A stretch of 64,000 nt of DNA from Sphingomonas sp. JUb134 (GCF_004341505.2 NZ_SLYP02000001.1:1623001-1687000); one strand, 5' to 3'; positions 34,454 to 43,593 are shown, numbered from the stretch's first letter. Notes: generated from the sequence alone by a model not told the origin. Numbers and translations are program-made.

Positions 34454-35389
34454 TCAGGCGCGCACTTCGAGCGCGGGCTCGGCCGCGGCCTGGACGCCGC
34501 CCGCCGGGGCATAGCGGTCGATCATCCATGCGCAGAAATCGGCGAACTGCTGCGGCTCGTACGGCGGGCTGGTGTGGTGCTTGCCCGGGCCCAGATGCTC
34601 GGGCGTGAAGCAGAAGGTGACGGTCACGTCGAAGTCGGCGATCGCCTCCATCTGCCGGTCGAACCAGTCGAGCGCATTGGGGCGGAAGCTGTCGGCCCAG
34701 CTCAGGCCTGTGCGCAGCTTCTTCGTACCGAGCCGCTTCATCCACGCGACCGCCTCGTCCAGGCGCGGGTCCTCATAATGGAACCACTGCATCAGGCCCA
34801 TGTCTGAGGCGACCTTGGCATAGTCGTCGAGCGCGGGCTTGGGGGTACCGTCCTCGCGGATCAGCCCCATGTAGAAATGGCGGTAGTAGCTCGACCCTTC
34901 CGCCTCGCGATGGCGGGTGGTGGCGCCCCAGCTCTGCGGCAGGTCGTAGAGCGAATACCAGAAGATGCGCGGCACGCGGCCGATCAGAAGCTCGGCAGTC
35001 CGGTTGACGCCGAACACCTGCACCTCTTCGGCGCCGAACGAGCCGACCCCGACCTCGGTCACCCAGATCGGCTTGTCCGTCACCGCTTCGATCTCGGCGA
35101 TCTTTTCAGGCCAGGCGTGGATCGGCCACAGGTTCCAGTCGAGCGGAAAGCCGTGCACCGCGACCGCATCGACGGCGTCGAGCACGCCGCGTGCCTCCAT
35201 CCGCTGCACCCAGGCCGGGTCGATCGGGGACATGCCGCCGAGCACGCGCGTGACTGCCGGATTGATCGCGTGGATCGCGTTGCCCGCCCGAACCATCGTG
35301 TCGGCGAAGATCGCCCACTCGGGATCGAGCTCGGGATCCCAGTGCGACTTGTTGTTCGGCTCGTTCCAGAGCATCGCGGCTTCGATCAC
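34454..35389 (-). CDS. Glycosidase-like TIM-barrel protein (cellulase/GH39 superfamily)
   Basis: This 311-residue protein has the acid/base motif LWNEPNNKSHW (Glu in WNEPN) and a later Glu in IWVTEVGVGSFG at the position expected for the nucleophile of clan GH-A. Between them is HGFPLDWNLWPIHAWPEKI. GTG at 35389 gives a GTGA overlap with the methyltransferase stop; ATG 35374 is an alternative. There is no signal peptide, so it would act in the cytoplasm, unusual for a polysaccharide-degrading enzyme. A family assignment needs a search. Confidence 0.75.
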   Translation of the reverse strand: MIEAAMLWNEPNNKSHWDPELDPEWAIFADTMVRAGNAIHAINPAVTRVLGGMSPIDPAWVQRMEARGVLDAVDAVAVHGFPLDWNLWPIHAWPEKIAEIEAVTDKPIWVTEVGVGSFGAEEVQVFGVNRTAELLIGRVPRIFWYSLYDLPQSWGATTRHREAEGSSYYRHFYMGLIREDGTPKPALDDYAKVASDMGLMQWFHYEDPRLDEAVAWMKRLGTKKLRTGLSWADSFRPNALDWFDRQMEAIADFDVTVTFCFTPEHLGPGKHHTSPPYEPQQFADFCAWMIDRYAPAGGVQAAAEPALEVRA

Positions 35390-36192
35390 TTGGCTTCCCC
35401 CTGTTCCGGCCCGCGGGCCGGGTAGACTGCCGCAGGGCCGTATTCCGCATAGGGAACCGGCGCCACGCGGCACAGATAGACGTCGCGTTCCGGGCGCGCC
35501 TCGACGGTGAAGCCCGAGGCGCGCAGCATCGCCTCCGACGCGGCATGGTTTGGCGCCCACCAGTTGGTCCAGTCGTGCGCATACTCGCGCTCGATGAAGT
35601 GCATCTTGGGATAGCCCGGATCGTCGAAATAGGCGGGCGCGTCATAGGTGCCCGGCACGTAGAAGGGGTGATCCTCCGGCACCTCGCACACCTCGTCGGA
35701 CCCGCGCTGCAGCGTCTGGAACAGCATCATGTCGCGGGCGACATGTTCGCGGATGAGGTCGAGTGCCAGCAGCGGATGACGCAGGTGGTAGAGCACGCCC
35801 ATGAAGATCACGAGGTCGAACTTCTCGCCCAGTGACGCGACGTCATAGACGGACAGCTTGGCGAACTCGACGCCGGTGAAGCCCAGCGCCTCGGTCGCGA
35901 GCCGTGCCTGCGCCAGGTAGCGTTCGTCGCTGTCGATGCCGAGCACCCGCGTGGCGCCGCGCCGCTTCATCTCCACCGAGTAGAAGCCGGCGTTGCAGCC
36001 GATGTCGAGCACGGTCTTGCCCGTCATGTCCTCCGGCAGGGCAGGGCCGAAGCGCTCGAACTTGAATCGGGGATAGTCGCCCAGGAAATGCTCGGGCGCG
36101 GTCTGGATGCCGTTCCCTAAGTCGATGTTGTGGAACCAGGGCGCGAGCCGCGCCACTTCCTCGCGGAGCCGATCGGTGGGCATCTTGGTCAT
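35386..36192 (-). CDS. SAM-dependent methyltransferase of the sugar locus
   Basis: This 268-residue class I methyltransferase has motif I VLDIGCNAGFYSVEM at about 52-66 and the post-I acid in GIDSDERYL, then YDVASLGEKFDLVIFMGVLYHLRHPLLAL. The N-terminal region (EVARLAPWFHNIDLGNGIQT) and the FERFGPALPEDMTGK lead-in are typical of a sugar-locus family that also includes TylF/WbqC-neighbourhood methyltransferases. It is coupled with the histidine phosphatase gene (4-bp ATGA overlap) and the glycosidase gene. Acceptor unknown, likely a sugar or carrier-linked glycan. Confidence 0.82.
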   Translation of the reverse strand: MTKMPTDRLREEVARLAPWFHNIDLGNGIQTAPEHFLGDYPRFKFERFGPALPEDMTGKTVLDIGCNAGFYSVEMKRRGATRVLGIDSDERYLAQARLATEALGFTGVEFAKLSVYDVASLGEKFDLVIFMGVLYHLRHPLLALDLIREHVARDMMLFQTLQRGSDEVCEVPEDHPFYVPGTYDAPAYFDDPGYPKMHFIEREYAHDWTNWWAPNHAASEAMLRASGFTVEARPERDVYLCRVAPVPYAEYGPAAVYPARGPEQGEAK

Positions 36193-36776
36193 TGCGGCAC
36201 CTCGTTGAGCGTGACGATGCGGCCCTGGCCTCCTGCCAGTGCCAGCGTGGTAAGCGAACCCGGCGCACAGTCGAACGCGAGCAACCGGTCGAGTCCGAGC
36301 CCAAGGACCTGCGCGGCCACGCCGCGGATGATGTCGCAGTGACTGACGCAGAGGATCATGCCGCCGTCGCCTTCGAGCGAGGCGATGTGCGCCGTCGCGC
36401 GCGTGACGGCCGCCGCCATGGTTTCCCCACCTGGGGTAGAGGCGGTCGCGCGCTCCGCGTTCCAGCGGTCCCAGTCCGGATCGCCATCAAGGCTGTCGAA
36501 GCTGCGGCCGGTCCAGGCGCCGAAGTCGACCTCGTCCAGCGCGTCCACCAGGGTCACGGGCAGGCCGTGGCGGGCGGCGACGATCTCCGCGGTCTCCCGC
36601 GTGCGGCGGCGGGGGCTGGCGTGGATCGCGCGGAGCGGCGCGGAGGCGAGGCGCTCGGCAAGGCGCTCGGCTTCTGCGCGGCCCGCGGCGTTGAGCGCGA
36701 TCTCCGACCGGCCGCTCAGAACCGCGCCGACCTCATCATGGCTTCCGTGACGCGCAAGAAGGACGGTCGCGCTCAA
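36189..36776 (-). CDS. Histidine phosphatase (phosphoglycerate mutase-like)
   Basis: This protein of about 195 residues has the phosphatase signature LLARHGSHDEV (RHG) and the second catalytic His in CVSHCDIIRGV. ASPRRRTRETAEIV is the third family block. No ATG or GTG gives a sensible start; TTG at 36776 is the best choice, so the start is uncertain. It is the first leftward gene of the sugar locus. It may dephosphorylate a sugar phosphate, as in the alpha-ribazole or GmhB-like role, which is inference. Confidence 0.75.
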   Translation of the reverse strand: MSATVLLARHGSHDEVGAVLSGRSEIALNAAGRAEAERLAERLASAPLRAIHASPRRRTRETAEIVAARHGLPVTLVDALDEVDFGAWTGRSFDSLDGDPDWDRWNAERATASTPGGETMAAAVTRATAHIASLEGDGGMILCVSHCDIIRGVAAQVLGLGLDRLLAFDCAPGSLTTLALAGGQGRIVTLNEVPQ

Positions 36777-36848
36777 TGCGCGCCCGTAGAAGGCAGGATC
36801 AACATAGATGCTGCAATCGCATCGCGTCCCCCTTTGGTTCCCCGCTCC

Positions 36849-36914
36849 GGGAAAAATGTTTCCCGCCCGGAATGATTTTCGGGAACAAAGATGAAGAAGA
36901 AGCGCTTCTTCTTC
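36849..36914. promoter_or_regulatory. Two palindromes in the divergent control region
   Basis: GGGAAA-AATG-TTTCCC lies at 36849-36864. A 22-bp perfect palindrome GAAGAAGAAGCGCTTCTTCTTC is at 36893-36914. They sit in the 228-bp gap between the leftward and rightward operons of the sugar locus, so they probably control one or both. The second palindrome is also part of a short frame from 36891 that reads MKKKRFFFRVASH and stop. Confidence 0.5.
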
Positions 36915-37004
36915 CGGGTCGCAAGCCATTGAACAGGCTTGGGACGGTCAAGTCAACGCAGGCACGGCTGGGGGATGCAGTCGGTGTCGAGAGCGGGAGG
37001 AAGA

Positions 37005-38117
37005 ATGGAACGAGTTCTCATCACCGGGGGGGCGGGATTCATTGGACGCTTCGTCGCCGACGAACTTCTGGCACGCGGCAACGAAGTGCGGGTCCTCGAT
37101 AGCCTGATCGAGCAGGTCCATGGCGCGACCGACGGCTCGCAGATGCTCAACAAGGAAGCCGAGCTGATCCGCGCCGACGTGCGCGACAAGGATGCGGTGC
37201 TGAAGGCGCTCGACGGCGTCGACAGCGTCATCCACCTGGCGGCCGAAGTCGGCGTCGGCCAGTCGATGTACGAGGTCGAGCGCTATACCTCGACCAACGA
37301 CGTCGGCACCGCGGTGCTGTTCGAGGCGCTGATCGACAAGCCGGTCCGCCGCGTCGTCACCGCCTCCTCCATGAGCATCTATGGCGAGGGCCTCTACCGC
37401 GACGCCGATGGCGCGCTAGTTGAGAACGCCGAGCGCAAGACGCTGAAGGACGGCCAGAAGAATTGGGAGCCCACCGACGCGCAGGGCCGCCCGCTCAGCC
37501 CGGTCGCGACCCCGGAGTGGAAGCGCCCGAACCTGGCGTCGATCTACGCGCTCAACAAATATGTGCAGGAACGCACGACCCACATCATGGCCGAGCCCTA
37601 TGGCATTGAGGGTGTGTGCCTGCGTCTGTTCAACGTCTATGGCCCCGGCCAGGCGCTGTCGAACCCCTACACCGGCGTGCTCGCGATCTTTGCGTCACGC
37701 TTCCTCAATGGTCAGTCGCCCCTGATCTTCGAGGACGGTGAGCAGCGCCGCGACTTCGTTCATGTCAGCGACGTGGCACGCGCCTTTGCCGACGCCCTCT
37801 TGCTGCCGCAGGCAGTCGGCGGCACGTTCAACATCGGCTCGGGCAACCATCGGTCGGTCAAGGAAGTGGCCGAGGAACTCGCCAAGGCGATGGGCAAGAA
37901 CGACCTGACCGCGGAAGTGGTGGGCAAGGCGCGCATCGGCGATATTCGCCACTGCTTCTGCGACACGACGCTGGCGGCCGAGAAGCTCGACTTCCGCGCG
38001 AAGCAGGACTTCCAGCAGGGCCTGGCCGAGCTCGCGGAGTGGGTGGCGCAGCAGACCGCGCAGGACCGCGTCGAGCAGATGCGCTCCGAATTGGAAAAGC
38101 GGGGCCTGGTGGCATGA
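37005..38117 (+). CDS. NAD-dependent sugar epimerase (rhamnose 4-epimerase-like)
   Basis: This 370-residue extended SDR starts MERVLITGGAGFIGRFVADE with the Rossmann GGAGFIG and has the catalytic Tyr-Lys in YALNK. A region with QVHGATDG and the long insertion EGLYRDADGALVENAERKTL resembles dTDP-L-rhamnose 4-epimerases of actinobacteria. The ATG at 37005 has a GGAGGAAGA site. First of seven rightward genes; its stop overlaps the next start (ATGA). Confidence 0.85.
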   Translation: MERVLITGGAGFIGRFVADELLARGNEVRVLDSLIEQVHGATDGSQMLNKEAELIRADVRDKDAVLKALDGVDSVIHLAAEVGVGQSMYEVERYTSTNDVGTAVLFEALIDKPVRRVVTASSMSIYGEGLYRDADGALVENAERKTLKDGQKNWEPTDAQGRPLSPVATPEWKRPNLASIYALNKYVQERTTHIMAEPYGIEGVCLRLFNVYGPGQALSNPYTGVLAIFASRFLNGQSPLIFEDGEQRRDFVHVSDVARAFADALLLPQAVGGTFNIGSGNHRSVKEVAEELAKAMGKNDLTAEVVGKARIGDIRHCFCDTTLAAEKLDFRAKQDFQQGLAELAEWVAQQTAQDRVEQMRSELEKRGLVA

Positions 38118-39214
38118 CCGGGCAGGAGAGCGCCGCGGCGGACCCGCGGCCGATCCTGGTCACCGGCGGTGCGGGCTTCATCGGATCCAACCTCGCCGAC
38201 CGGCTGGCCGGCGAGGGGCACCGCGTGCTCGTCTATGACGCGCTATCGCGAGCGGGGGTCGACACCAACCTCGCCTGGCTGCAGCAGCGGCATGGCGACC
38301 GCATCGACTTCCTGCACGCCGACATTCGCGACGAGGCTCGGCTGGCGGATGCCGCGGCCGGTGCCAAGGCGGTGTTCCACTTGGCCGCACAGGTGGCGGT
38401 GACCACCAGCATGGTCGATCCGCGCGACGATTTTGCGATCAACATCGCCGGCACGCTCAACCTGCTCGACGCGATTCGCACGCGCTCGCCCGAGACGCCG
38501 GTGATCTTTGCATCCACCAACAAGGTGTACGGCGACCTGATCGACCTCGACTTCGTGCTGGAGGATCAGGCCTATCGTCCCGTGGACGCGGAAGTGCGCG
38601 CGCACGGCATCGGCGAGGCGCGGCCGCTCGACTTCCACACGCCGTACGGCTGCTCCAAGGGCGCGGCCGACCAATATGTGCTCGACTACGCCCGCAGCTT
38701 CGGCCTGAAGACCGCGGTGCTGCGGATGAGCTGCATCTATGGTCAGCGCCAGATGGGCACCGAGGACCAGGGATGGGTCGCCCATTTCCTGATCCGCGCG
38801 CTCGAGGGCAAGCCGATCACGCTCTACGGCGACGGTCATCAGGTTCGCGACATCCTCGACGTGTCGGACGCGGTCGACGCCTATGTCGCGGCATGGCGCA
38901 ACATCGACGCCGTCGCGGGCCAGGCGTTCAACCTGGGTGGGGGCCCGGACAACGCCATCAGCCTGCGCCAGCTGCTGGCCTATATCGGCGAAGTGCTCGG
39001 CCGCGAGGTCGACCTGAGCTTCTCCGACTGGCGCGCGGGCGACCAGCGCTATTTTGTCGCGGACACGCGCAAGGCGCAGGCGGCGCTGGGCCTCGGCAAG
39101 CGCATCGACTGGCACGACGGCGTCGCGCGGCTAGCCCGCTGGCTGGCGGAGGCGCGCGGCATCAACGCGCCCATCGGCGTCCCGGCGGCGGATGCGCCGG
39201 CAGGGGCTGCTTGA
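38114..39214 (+). CDS. NAD-dependent sugar epimerase (CDP-paratose 2-epimerase-like)
   Basis: This 366-residue extended SDR has GGAGFIGSNLAD, the RVLVYDALSRAGVDTNLAWL region, STNKVYGD and the YGCSKGAADQYVLDY active-site helix (Tyr-Lys). The pattern DFHTPYGCSKGAADQY and YGQRQMGTEDQGWVAHF is close to CDP-paratose 2-epimerases (Tyv/RfbE). The substrate class, a deoxysugar nucleotide, is inferred. It is coupled to its neighbours by overlaps (ATGA, TGATG). Confidence 0.82.
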   Translation: MTGQESAAADPRPILVTGGAGFIGSNLADRLAGEGHRVLVYDALSRAGVDTNLAWLQQRHGDRIDFLHADIRDEARLADAAAGAKAVFHLAAQVAVTTSMVDPRDDFAINIAGTLNLLDAIRTRSPETPVIFASTNKVYGDLIDLDFVLEDQAYRPVDAEVRAHGIGEARPLDFHTPYGCSKGAADQYVLDYARSFGLKTAVLRMSCIYGQRQMGTEDQGWVAHFLIRALEGKPITLYGDGHQVRDILDVSDAVDAYVAAWRNIDAVAGQAFNLGGGPDNAISLRQLLAYIGEVLGREVDLSFSDWRAGDQRYFVADTRKAQAALGLGKRIDWHDGVARLARWLAEARGINAPIGVPAADAPAGAA

Positions 39215-40317
39215 TGGCGGCGCGGATCCTGATCACCGCCGATGCCGTGGGCGGGGTCTGGCAATATGCAACCGACCTCGCCTGTGCGCTCGCTCCCCTC
39301 GGCTTCGCGCCGACGGTAGCGGTGCTCGGGCCGGAGCCGAATGCCGCGCAGCGCGCGCCGGTCGAGGCGGCGGGCATTCCGATCCTGGAGACCGGCCTGC
39401 CGCTCGACTGGCTGTGTGACGGCCCCGTGCCGGTGCGCGAGGCCGGCGAGGCACTGGCGAAGCTGGTGCGCGAGCAGGGGTTCGACCTCGTCCACTGCAA
39501 CATGCCGACGCTGGCGGCGAGCGGCGCGTTCGGCGTGCCGGTGGTCGCGGTGGCGCACGGCTGCCTCGCCACCTGGTGGGACGCCGCCAATGGCACCAAG
39601 CTGCCGCCGGACTATCGCTGGCAGCGCACGCTGACCGAACAGGGTTTTCGCGCGGCCAGCCGTGTCGTGGCGCCGACCGCAGCGTTCGCCGCGGTGATCC
39701 AGCGCACCTATGGCCTCGCCGACCTGCCGCTCGCCGTCCACAACGGCCGCCGGCCGCTGTGTGTGGGCGAGGGCGCGCCCACCGACTGCGTCTTCACCGC
39801 CGGCCGGCTGTGGGACCAGGTCAAGCAGACGCGTCTGCTCGACCGCGTGGCCACCCGGCTGCCGGTGCCGTTCCACGCGGCCGGCGCGCTGGTGGGGCCG
39901 CATGGCGAGCAGGTGCCCGCCGACCATCTCCAGCCGCTCGGGCTGTTGAGCGAGGCGGAACTGGCCGAGTGGCTCGTCCAGCGCCCGATCTTCGTCTCGG
40001 CCGCGCGGTTCGAGCCGTTCGGGCTGGCGGTGCTGGAGGCGGCGGCTGCCGGCTGTCCGCTGGTGCTCGCCGACCTGCCGACCTTCCGTGAGCTGTGGGA
40101 CGGCGCGGCCGTCTTCGTGGCGCCACAGGACGAAGGCGGCTTCGTCGCCGCGATCGAGGCGGTCCGCGCCGATCCCGCGCGCCGCCTTGCGCTGGGCGAG
40201 GCCGCGCAGGCGCGCGCGGGCCGCTACACGCCGGCGGCAGTCGCGCGCGACATGGCCGCACTCTACCGCGACCTGCTCGATCCCGCCGCAACCCTCACGC
40301 GGAGTGCCGCGGCATGA
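39214..40317 (+). CDS. Glycosyltransferase, GT4-like (GT-B fold)
   Basis: This 367-residue protein has the GT-B N-terminal lobe (MAARILITADAVGGVWQYATDLACAL) and a C-terminal donor-binding lobe with LVQRPIFVSAARFEPFGLAVLEAAAAGCPLVLADL and a catalytic EPFGLAVLEA block (the E-x7-E pattern of GT4). AHGCLATWWDAANG may be an acceptor loop. The ATG overlaps the epimerase stop. It presumably transfers a sugar from the locus to an unknown acceptor. Confidence 0.84.
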   Translation: MAARILITADAVGGVWQYATDLACALAPLGFAPTVAVLGPEPNAAQRAPVEAAGIPILETGLPLDWLCDGPVPVREAGEALAKLVREQGFDLVHCNMPTLAASGAFGVPVVAVAHGCLATWWDAANGTKLPPDYRWQRTLTEQGFRAASRVVAPTAAFAAVIQRTYGLADLPLAVHNGRRPLCVGEGAPTDCVFTAGRLWDQVKQTRLLDRVATRLPVPFHAAGALVGPHGEQVPADHLQPLGLLSEAELAEWLVQRPIFVSAARFEPFGLAVLEAAAAGCPLVLADLPTFRELWDGAAVFVAPQDEGGFVAAIEAVRADPARRLALGEAAQARAGRYTPAAVARDMAALYRDLLDPAATLTRSAAA

Positions 40318-41426
40318 AGATCGCCTATTTCACCCATTCGCTGCTGTCGTGCTGGAACCACGGCAACGCCCATTTCCTGCGCGGCGTGCTGCGCGAGCTG
40401 ATCGCGCGCGGTCACGATGTCCGCACGCTGGAACCGGAAGGCAATTGGAGTCTCGCAAACCTGCTCGCCGACGGTGGCGAGGCGGGGCTGGAGCCCTATC
40501 GCACCGCCTATCCGGAGCTGTCGTCGCAGAGCTTTGCGCCCGGCACCGATCCGGTCGAGCTGGTCGACGATGCCGAGCTGGTGATCGTCCACGAGTGGAA
40601 CGACCCTGCGCTCGTCGCCGCCATCGGCGACCTGCGCAAGCGCGGCGGCCGCTTCACCCTCTTGTTCCACGACACCCACCACCGCGCCGTGAGCGATCCC
40701 GACGCGATCCGCGCCTTCGATCTCTCCGGCTATGACGGCGTGCTCGCGTTCGGTGAGACGCTGTCGGAGGTCTATCGCCGCTGGGGCTGGGAAGGACGCG
40801 TCTGGACCTGGCACGAGGCCGCGGACACCCGCCACTTCCACCCGCCCGTGCACGAAGGCACGCGCGAGGGGCTGGTGTGGATCGGCAACTGGGGCGACGG
40901 CGAGCGGACGCAGGAGCTGGAGGACTTCCTCTTCCGCCCGGCCAATGCCGCGGGCCTGCCGCTCGACATCTACGGCGTGCGCTACCCGGACGAGGCCAAG
41001 GCGATGCTTGCCTCGCACGGCGCGCGCTATCGCGGCTGGGCACCTAATGCCAAGGCGCCGGAAATCTTCGCCCGCCACCTCGCCACCGTGCACGTGCCGC
41101 GTCGTTACTACGCGACGATCCTGCCCGGCATCCCCACCATCCGCGTGTTCGAGGCGCTCGCCTGCGGGCTGCCTTTGGTGTCGGCGCCGTGGGAGGATGC
41201 CGAGGGGCTGTTCCGCCCCGGCACCGACTATCTCGTCGCCCGCGACGGCGCCGAGATGACCCGCCACCTGACGGCGTTGCGCGACGATCCCGACCTGCGC
41301 GCGAGCCTCGCCGCCGCCGGGCTGGAGACGATCCGCGCCCGGCACACCTGCGCCCACCGCGTCGACGAGCTGCTCGCCGTCGTCGCGACCCTCGGCGCCC
41401 CGCAAGTTGAGAGGAACGTGGCGTGA
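40314..41426 (+). CDS. CgeB-like glycosyltransferase, tandem copy 1
   Basis: This 370-residue protein resembles CgeB, a spore-coat glycosyltransferase of Bacillus, through its N-terminal IAYFTHSLLSCWNHGNAHFLRGVLREL, the FTLLFHDTHHRAVSDP block and the C-terminal PTIRVFEALACGLPLVSAPWEDAEGLFRPGTDYL. The Asp-Thr-His at the strand end aligns with DVD in copy 2 and DID in copy 3. No signal or membrane segment is visible. It starts with ATGA overlap and ends with GTGA overlap. Confidence 0.82.
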   Translation: MKIAYFTHSLLSCWNHGNAHFLRGVLRELIARGHDVRTLEPEGNWSLANLLADGGEAGLEPYRTAYPELSSQSFAPGTDPVELVDDAELVIVHEWNDPALVAAIGDLRKRGGRFTLLFHDTHHRAVSDPDAIRAFDLSGYDGVLAFGETLSEVYRRWGWEGRVWTWHEAADTRHFHPPVHEGTREGLVWIGNWGDGERTQELEDFLFRPANAAGLPLDIYGVRYPDEAKAMLASHGARYRGWAPNAKAPEIFARHLATVHVPRRYYATILPGIPTIRVFEALACGLPLVSAPWEDAEGLFRPGTDYLVARDGAEMTRHLTALRDDPDLRASLAAAGLETIRARHTCAHRVDELLAVVATLGAPQVERNVA

Positions 41427-42511
41427 AGATCGCCTTCTACGGATCCAGCCTCGTGTCGTCCTATTGGAACGGTGCGGCCACCTATTATCGCGGCATCCTG
41501 CGCGACCTGGCGCAGCGCGGCTACCAGATCAGCTTCTACGAGCCCGACGCCTTCGACCGGCAGAAGCATCGCGACATCGACGCACCCGATTGGGCACGCT
41601 CGGTGGTCTACCCGGCGACCGAAGAGGCGATGCGCGGCGTCCTTGCCGAAGCGGCCGACGCCGACATCGTCGTCAAGGCGAACGGCGTCGGCGTGTTCGA
41701 TCGCGAGCTGCTGGAGGGCATCGTCGAGCATGCCGCGCCGCAGGCGCTCAAGATCTTCTGGGACGTCGACGCGGCTGCCACGCTCGACGAGATGCGCGCC
41801 GACGCGGACCATCCTGTGCGCCGCGCGCTGCCGGACCTCGATGCGGTGTTCACCTATGGCGGCGGCCCGCCGGTTGTGAACGCGTACAAGGGCTTCGGCG
41901 CCGCCGACTGCGTGCCGGTCTACAATGCGCTCGACCCGACGACCCATTTTCCGGTCGAGCCCGACCCCCGCTTCGCCTGCGATCTCGCGTTCCTCGGCAA
42001 CCGCCTTCCGGACCGTGAAGCGCGCGTGGAGGAGTTCTTCCTCAAGGCCGCCGCGCGCTTGCCGGAGCAGCAATTCCTGATCGGCGGCAACGGCTGGGAG
42101 ACCAAGGCGATGCCCGGCAACGTCCGCCACCGCGGCCACGTCTACACGGCCGAGCACAACGCCTTCAACTGCACGCCACGCGCGGTGCTGAACGTGGCGC
42201 GCGACAGCATGGCCAACGTCGGCTTCTCGCCCGCGACCCGCGTCTTTGAAGCGGCGGGCGCTGCCGCCTGCCTCATCACCGACGCCTGGGAAGGCATCGA
42301 GCAGTTCCTGATCCCCAACGAGGAAGTGCTGGTCGCGCGTGACGGCCAGGACGTGGCCGACCATCTCGCGGCGCTTACGCCAGAACGCGCGCAGGCGATC
42401 GGCCAAGCGGCGCTCAAGCGCGTGCTCGCCGAGCACACCTACACGCTGCGCGGCGCGCAGGTGGACCAGCTGTTCCAAGCGCATGCCGAGCGGCAGCGGG
42501 AAGTCGCATGA
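41423..42511 (+). CDS. CgeB-like glycosyltransferase, tandem copy 2
   Basis: This 362-residue paralogue has KIAFYGSSLVSSYWNGAATYYRGILRDLA at the N-terminus, LKIFWDVDAAATLDEM (copy 1 FHDTHH position), an insert KGFGAADCVPVYNALDPTTHF, and the C-terminal block SPATRVFEAAGAAACLITDAWEGIEQFL. It starts with GTG in a GTGA overlap. Predicted as an inverting or retaining sugar transferase with a different acceptor or donor from copy 1. Confidence 0.82.
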   Translation: MKIAFYGSSLVSSYWNGAATYYRGILRDLAQRGYQISFYEPDAFDRQKHRDIDAPDWARSVVYPATEEAMRGVLAEAADADIVVKANGVGVFDRELLEGIVEHAAPQALKIFWDVDAAATLDEMRADADHPVRRALPDLDAVFTYGGGPPVVNAYKGFGAADCVPVYNALDPTTHFPVEPDPRFACDLAFLGNRLPDREARVEEFFLKAAARLPEQQFLIGGNGWETKAMPGNVRHRGHVYTAEHNAFNCTPRAVLNVARDSMANVGFSPATRVFEAAGAAACLITDAWEGIEQFLIPNEEVLVARDGQDVADHLAALTPERAQAIGQAALKRVLAEHTYTLRGAQVDQLFQAHAERQREVA

Positions 42512-43593
42512 AGCTCGTCGTCCTCGGCCTCTCGCTGTCGTCCTCGTGGGGCAACGGCCATGCCACCACCTTCCGCGCGCTGCTCAAGGCTTACGCCGCG
42601 CGCGGTCACGACATCCTGTTCCTGGAGCGGGACGTGCCCTGGTATGCGTCGCATCGCGACCACGTCGATCCCGACTATTGCCGGCTGAAATTCTACGCCG
42701 ATCTGGACGGGCTGGACGCCTGGCGCGAGGAGATCGCGGGCGCCGATGCGGTGATCGTCGGCTCCTATGTGCCGGAGGGCGTAGCGGTCGCCCGCTATGT
42801 CCAGCAGGTCGCTGAGGGCGTCACCGCCTTCTACGACATCGACACGCCGGTGACGCTCGCGAAGCTCGAACGCGGCGACTTCGAATATCTCTCGCCGGAG
42901 GTCATCCCCGGCTACGACCTCTACCTGTCGTTCACCGGCGGGCCGACGCTGGAGCGGCTCGAGCGCACCTATGGATCGCCGGCGGCGCGTGCCTTCTACT
43001 GCTCGGTCGACCCGGCGCTCTACGCGCCGACCGGCACGGAGAAGCGCTGGGACCTCTCCTACCTCGGCACCTACAGCGACGATCGCCAGCCCACTCTGGA
43101 GCGGCTGCTGATCGAGCCGGCGCGCGCGCTGCCGCACCGCCGGTTCGTGGTGGCGGGGCCGCAATATCCCGACACCATCGACTGGCCGGCGAACGTCGAG
43201 CGGATCGATCACCTGCCGCCGTCCGAGCACGCCGACTTCTACTCGGCGTCGCGCTTCACCCTCAACGTGACGCGCGCGGACATGATCGCGGCGGGCTGGT
43301 CGCCGTCGGTGCGCCTGTTCGAGGCGGGCGCGTGCGGAACCCCGATCGTGTCGGATCGCTGGGAGGGGATCGAAGACCTGTTCGCACCCGGCCGCGAGAT
43401 CCTGCTGGCGGATGATGGCGCCGCCGTGATCGCCGCGATCGAAGGGGCGGATGCCGCGGCAATGGGGGAGGCGGCACGCGCCCGCGTGCTGGACGCCCAC
43501 ACCGCTGCGCACCGCGCCGCAGAATTGGAACTGCACCTCACCGAAGCGGCAGCACGACAGGTGCCGCAGTCTGCTTTGGCAGGAGCCGCCTGA
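42508..43593 (+). CDS. CgeB-like glycosyltransferase, tandem copy 3
   Basis: This 361-residue paralogue has KLVVLGLSLSSSWGNGHATTFRALLKAY, VTAFYDIDTPVTLAKL, SYLGTYSDDRQPTLERLLIEPA and the donor block SPSVRLFEAGACGTPIVSDRWEGIEDLFAPGREIL. It is closer to copy 2 in the central block. ATGA overlap joins it to copy 2 and TGATG to the next gene. Probably the third transferase in a chain of additions. Confidence 0.82.
   Translation: MKLVVLGLSLSSSWGNGHATTFRALLKAYAARGHDILFLERDVPWYASHRDHVDPDYCRLKFYADLDGLDAWREEIAGADAVIVGSYVPEGVAVARYVQQVAEGVTAFYDIDTPVTLAKLERGDFEYLSPEVIPGYDLYLSFTGGPTLERLERTYGSPAARAFYCSVDPALYAPTGTEKRWDLSYLGTYSDDRQPTLERLLIEPARALPHRRFVVAGPQYPDTIDWPANVERIDHLPPSEHADFYSASRFTLNVTRADMIAAGWSPSVRLFEAGACGTPIVSDRWEGIEDLFAPGREILLADDGAAVIAAIEGADAAAMGEAARARVLDAHTAAHRAAELELHLTEAAARQVPQSALAGAA

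Noticed and set aside
36939..37004. Upstream extension of the rhamnose epimerase-like gene
   Set aside because: It has no ribosome site, whereas ATG 37005 follows GGAGGAAGA and gives the Rossmann start.
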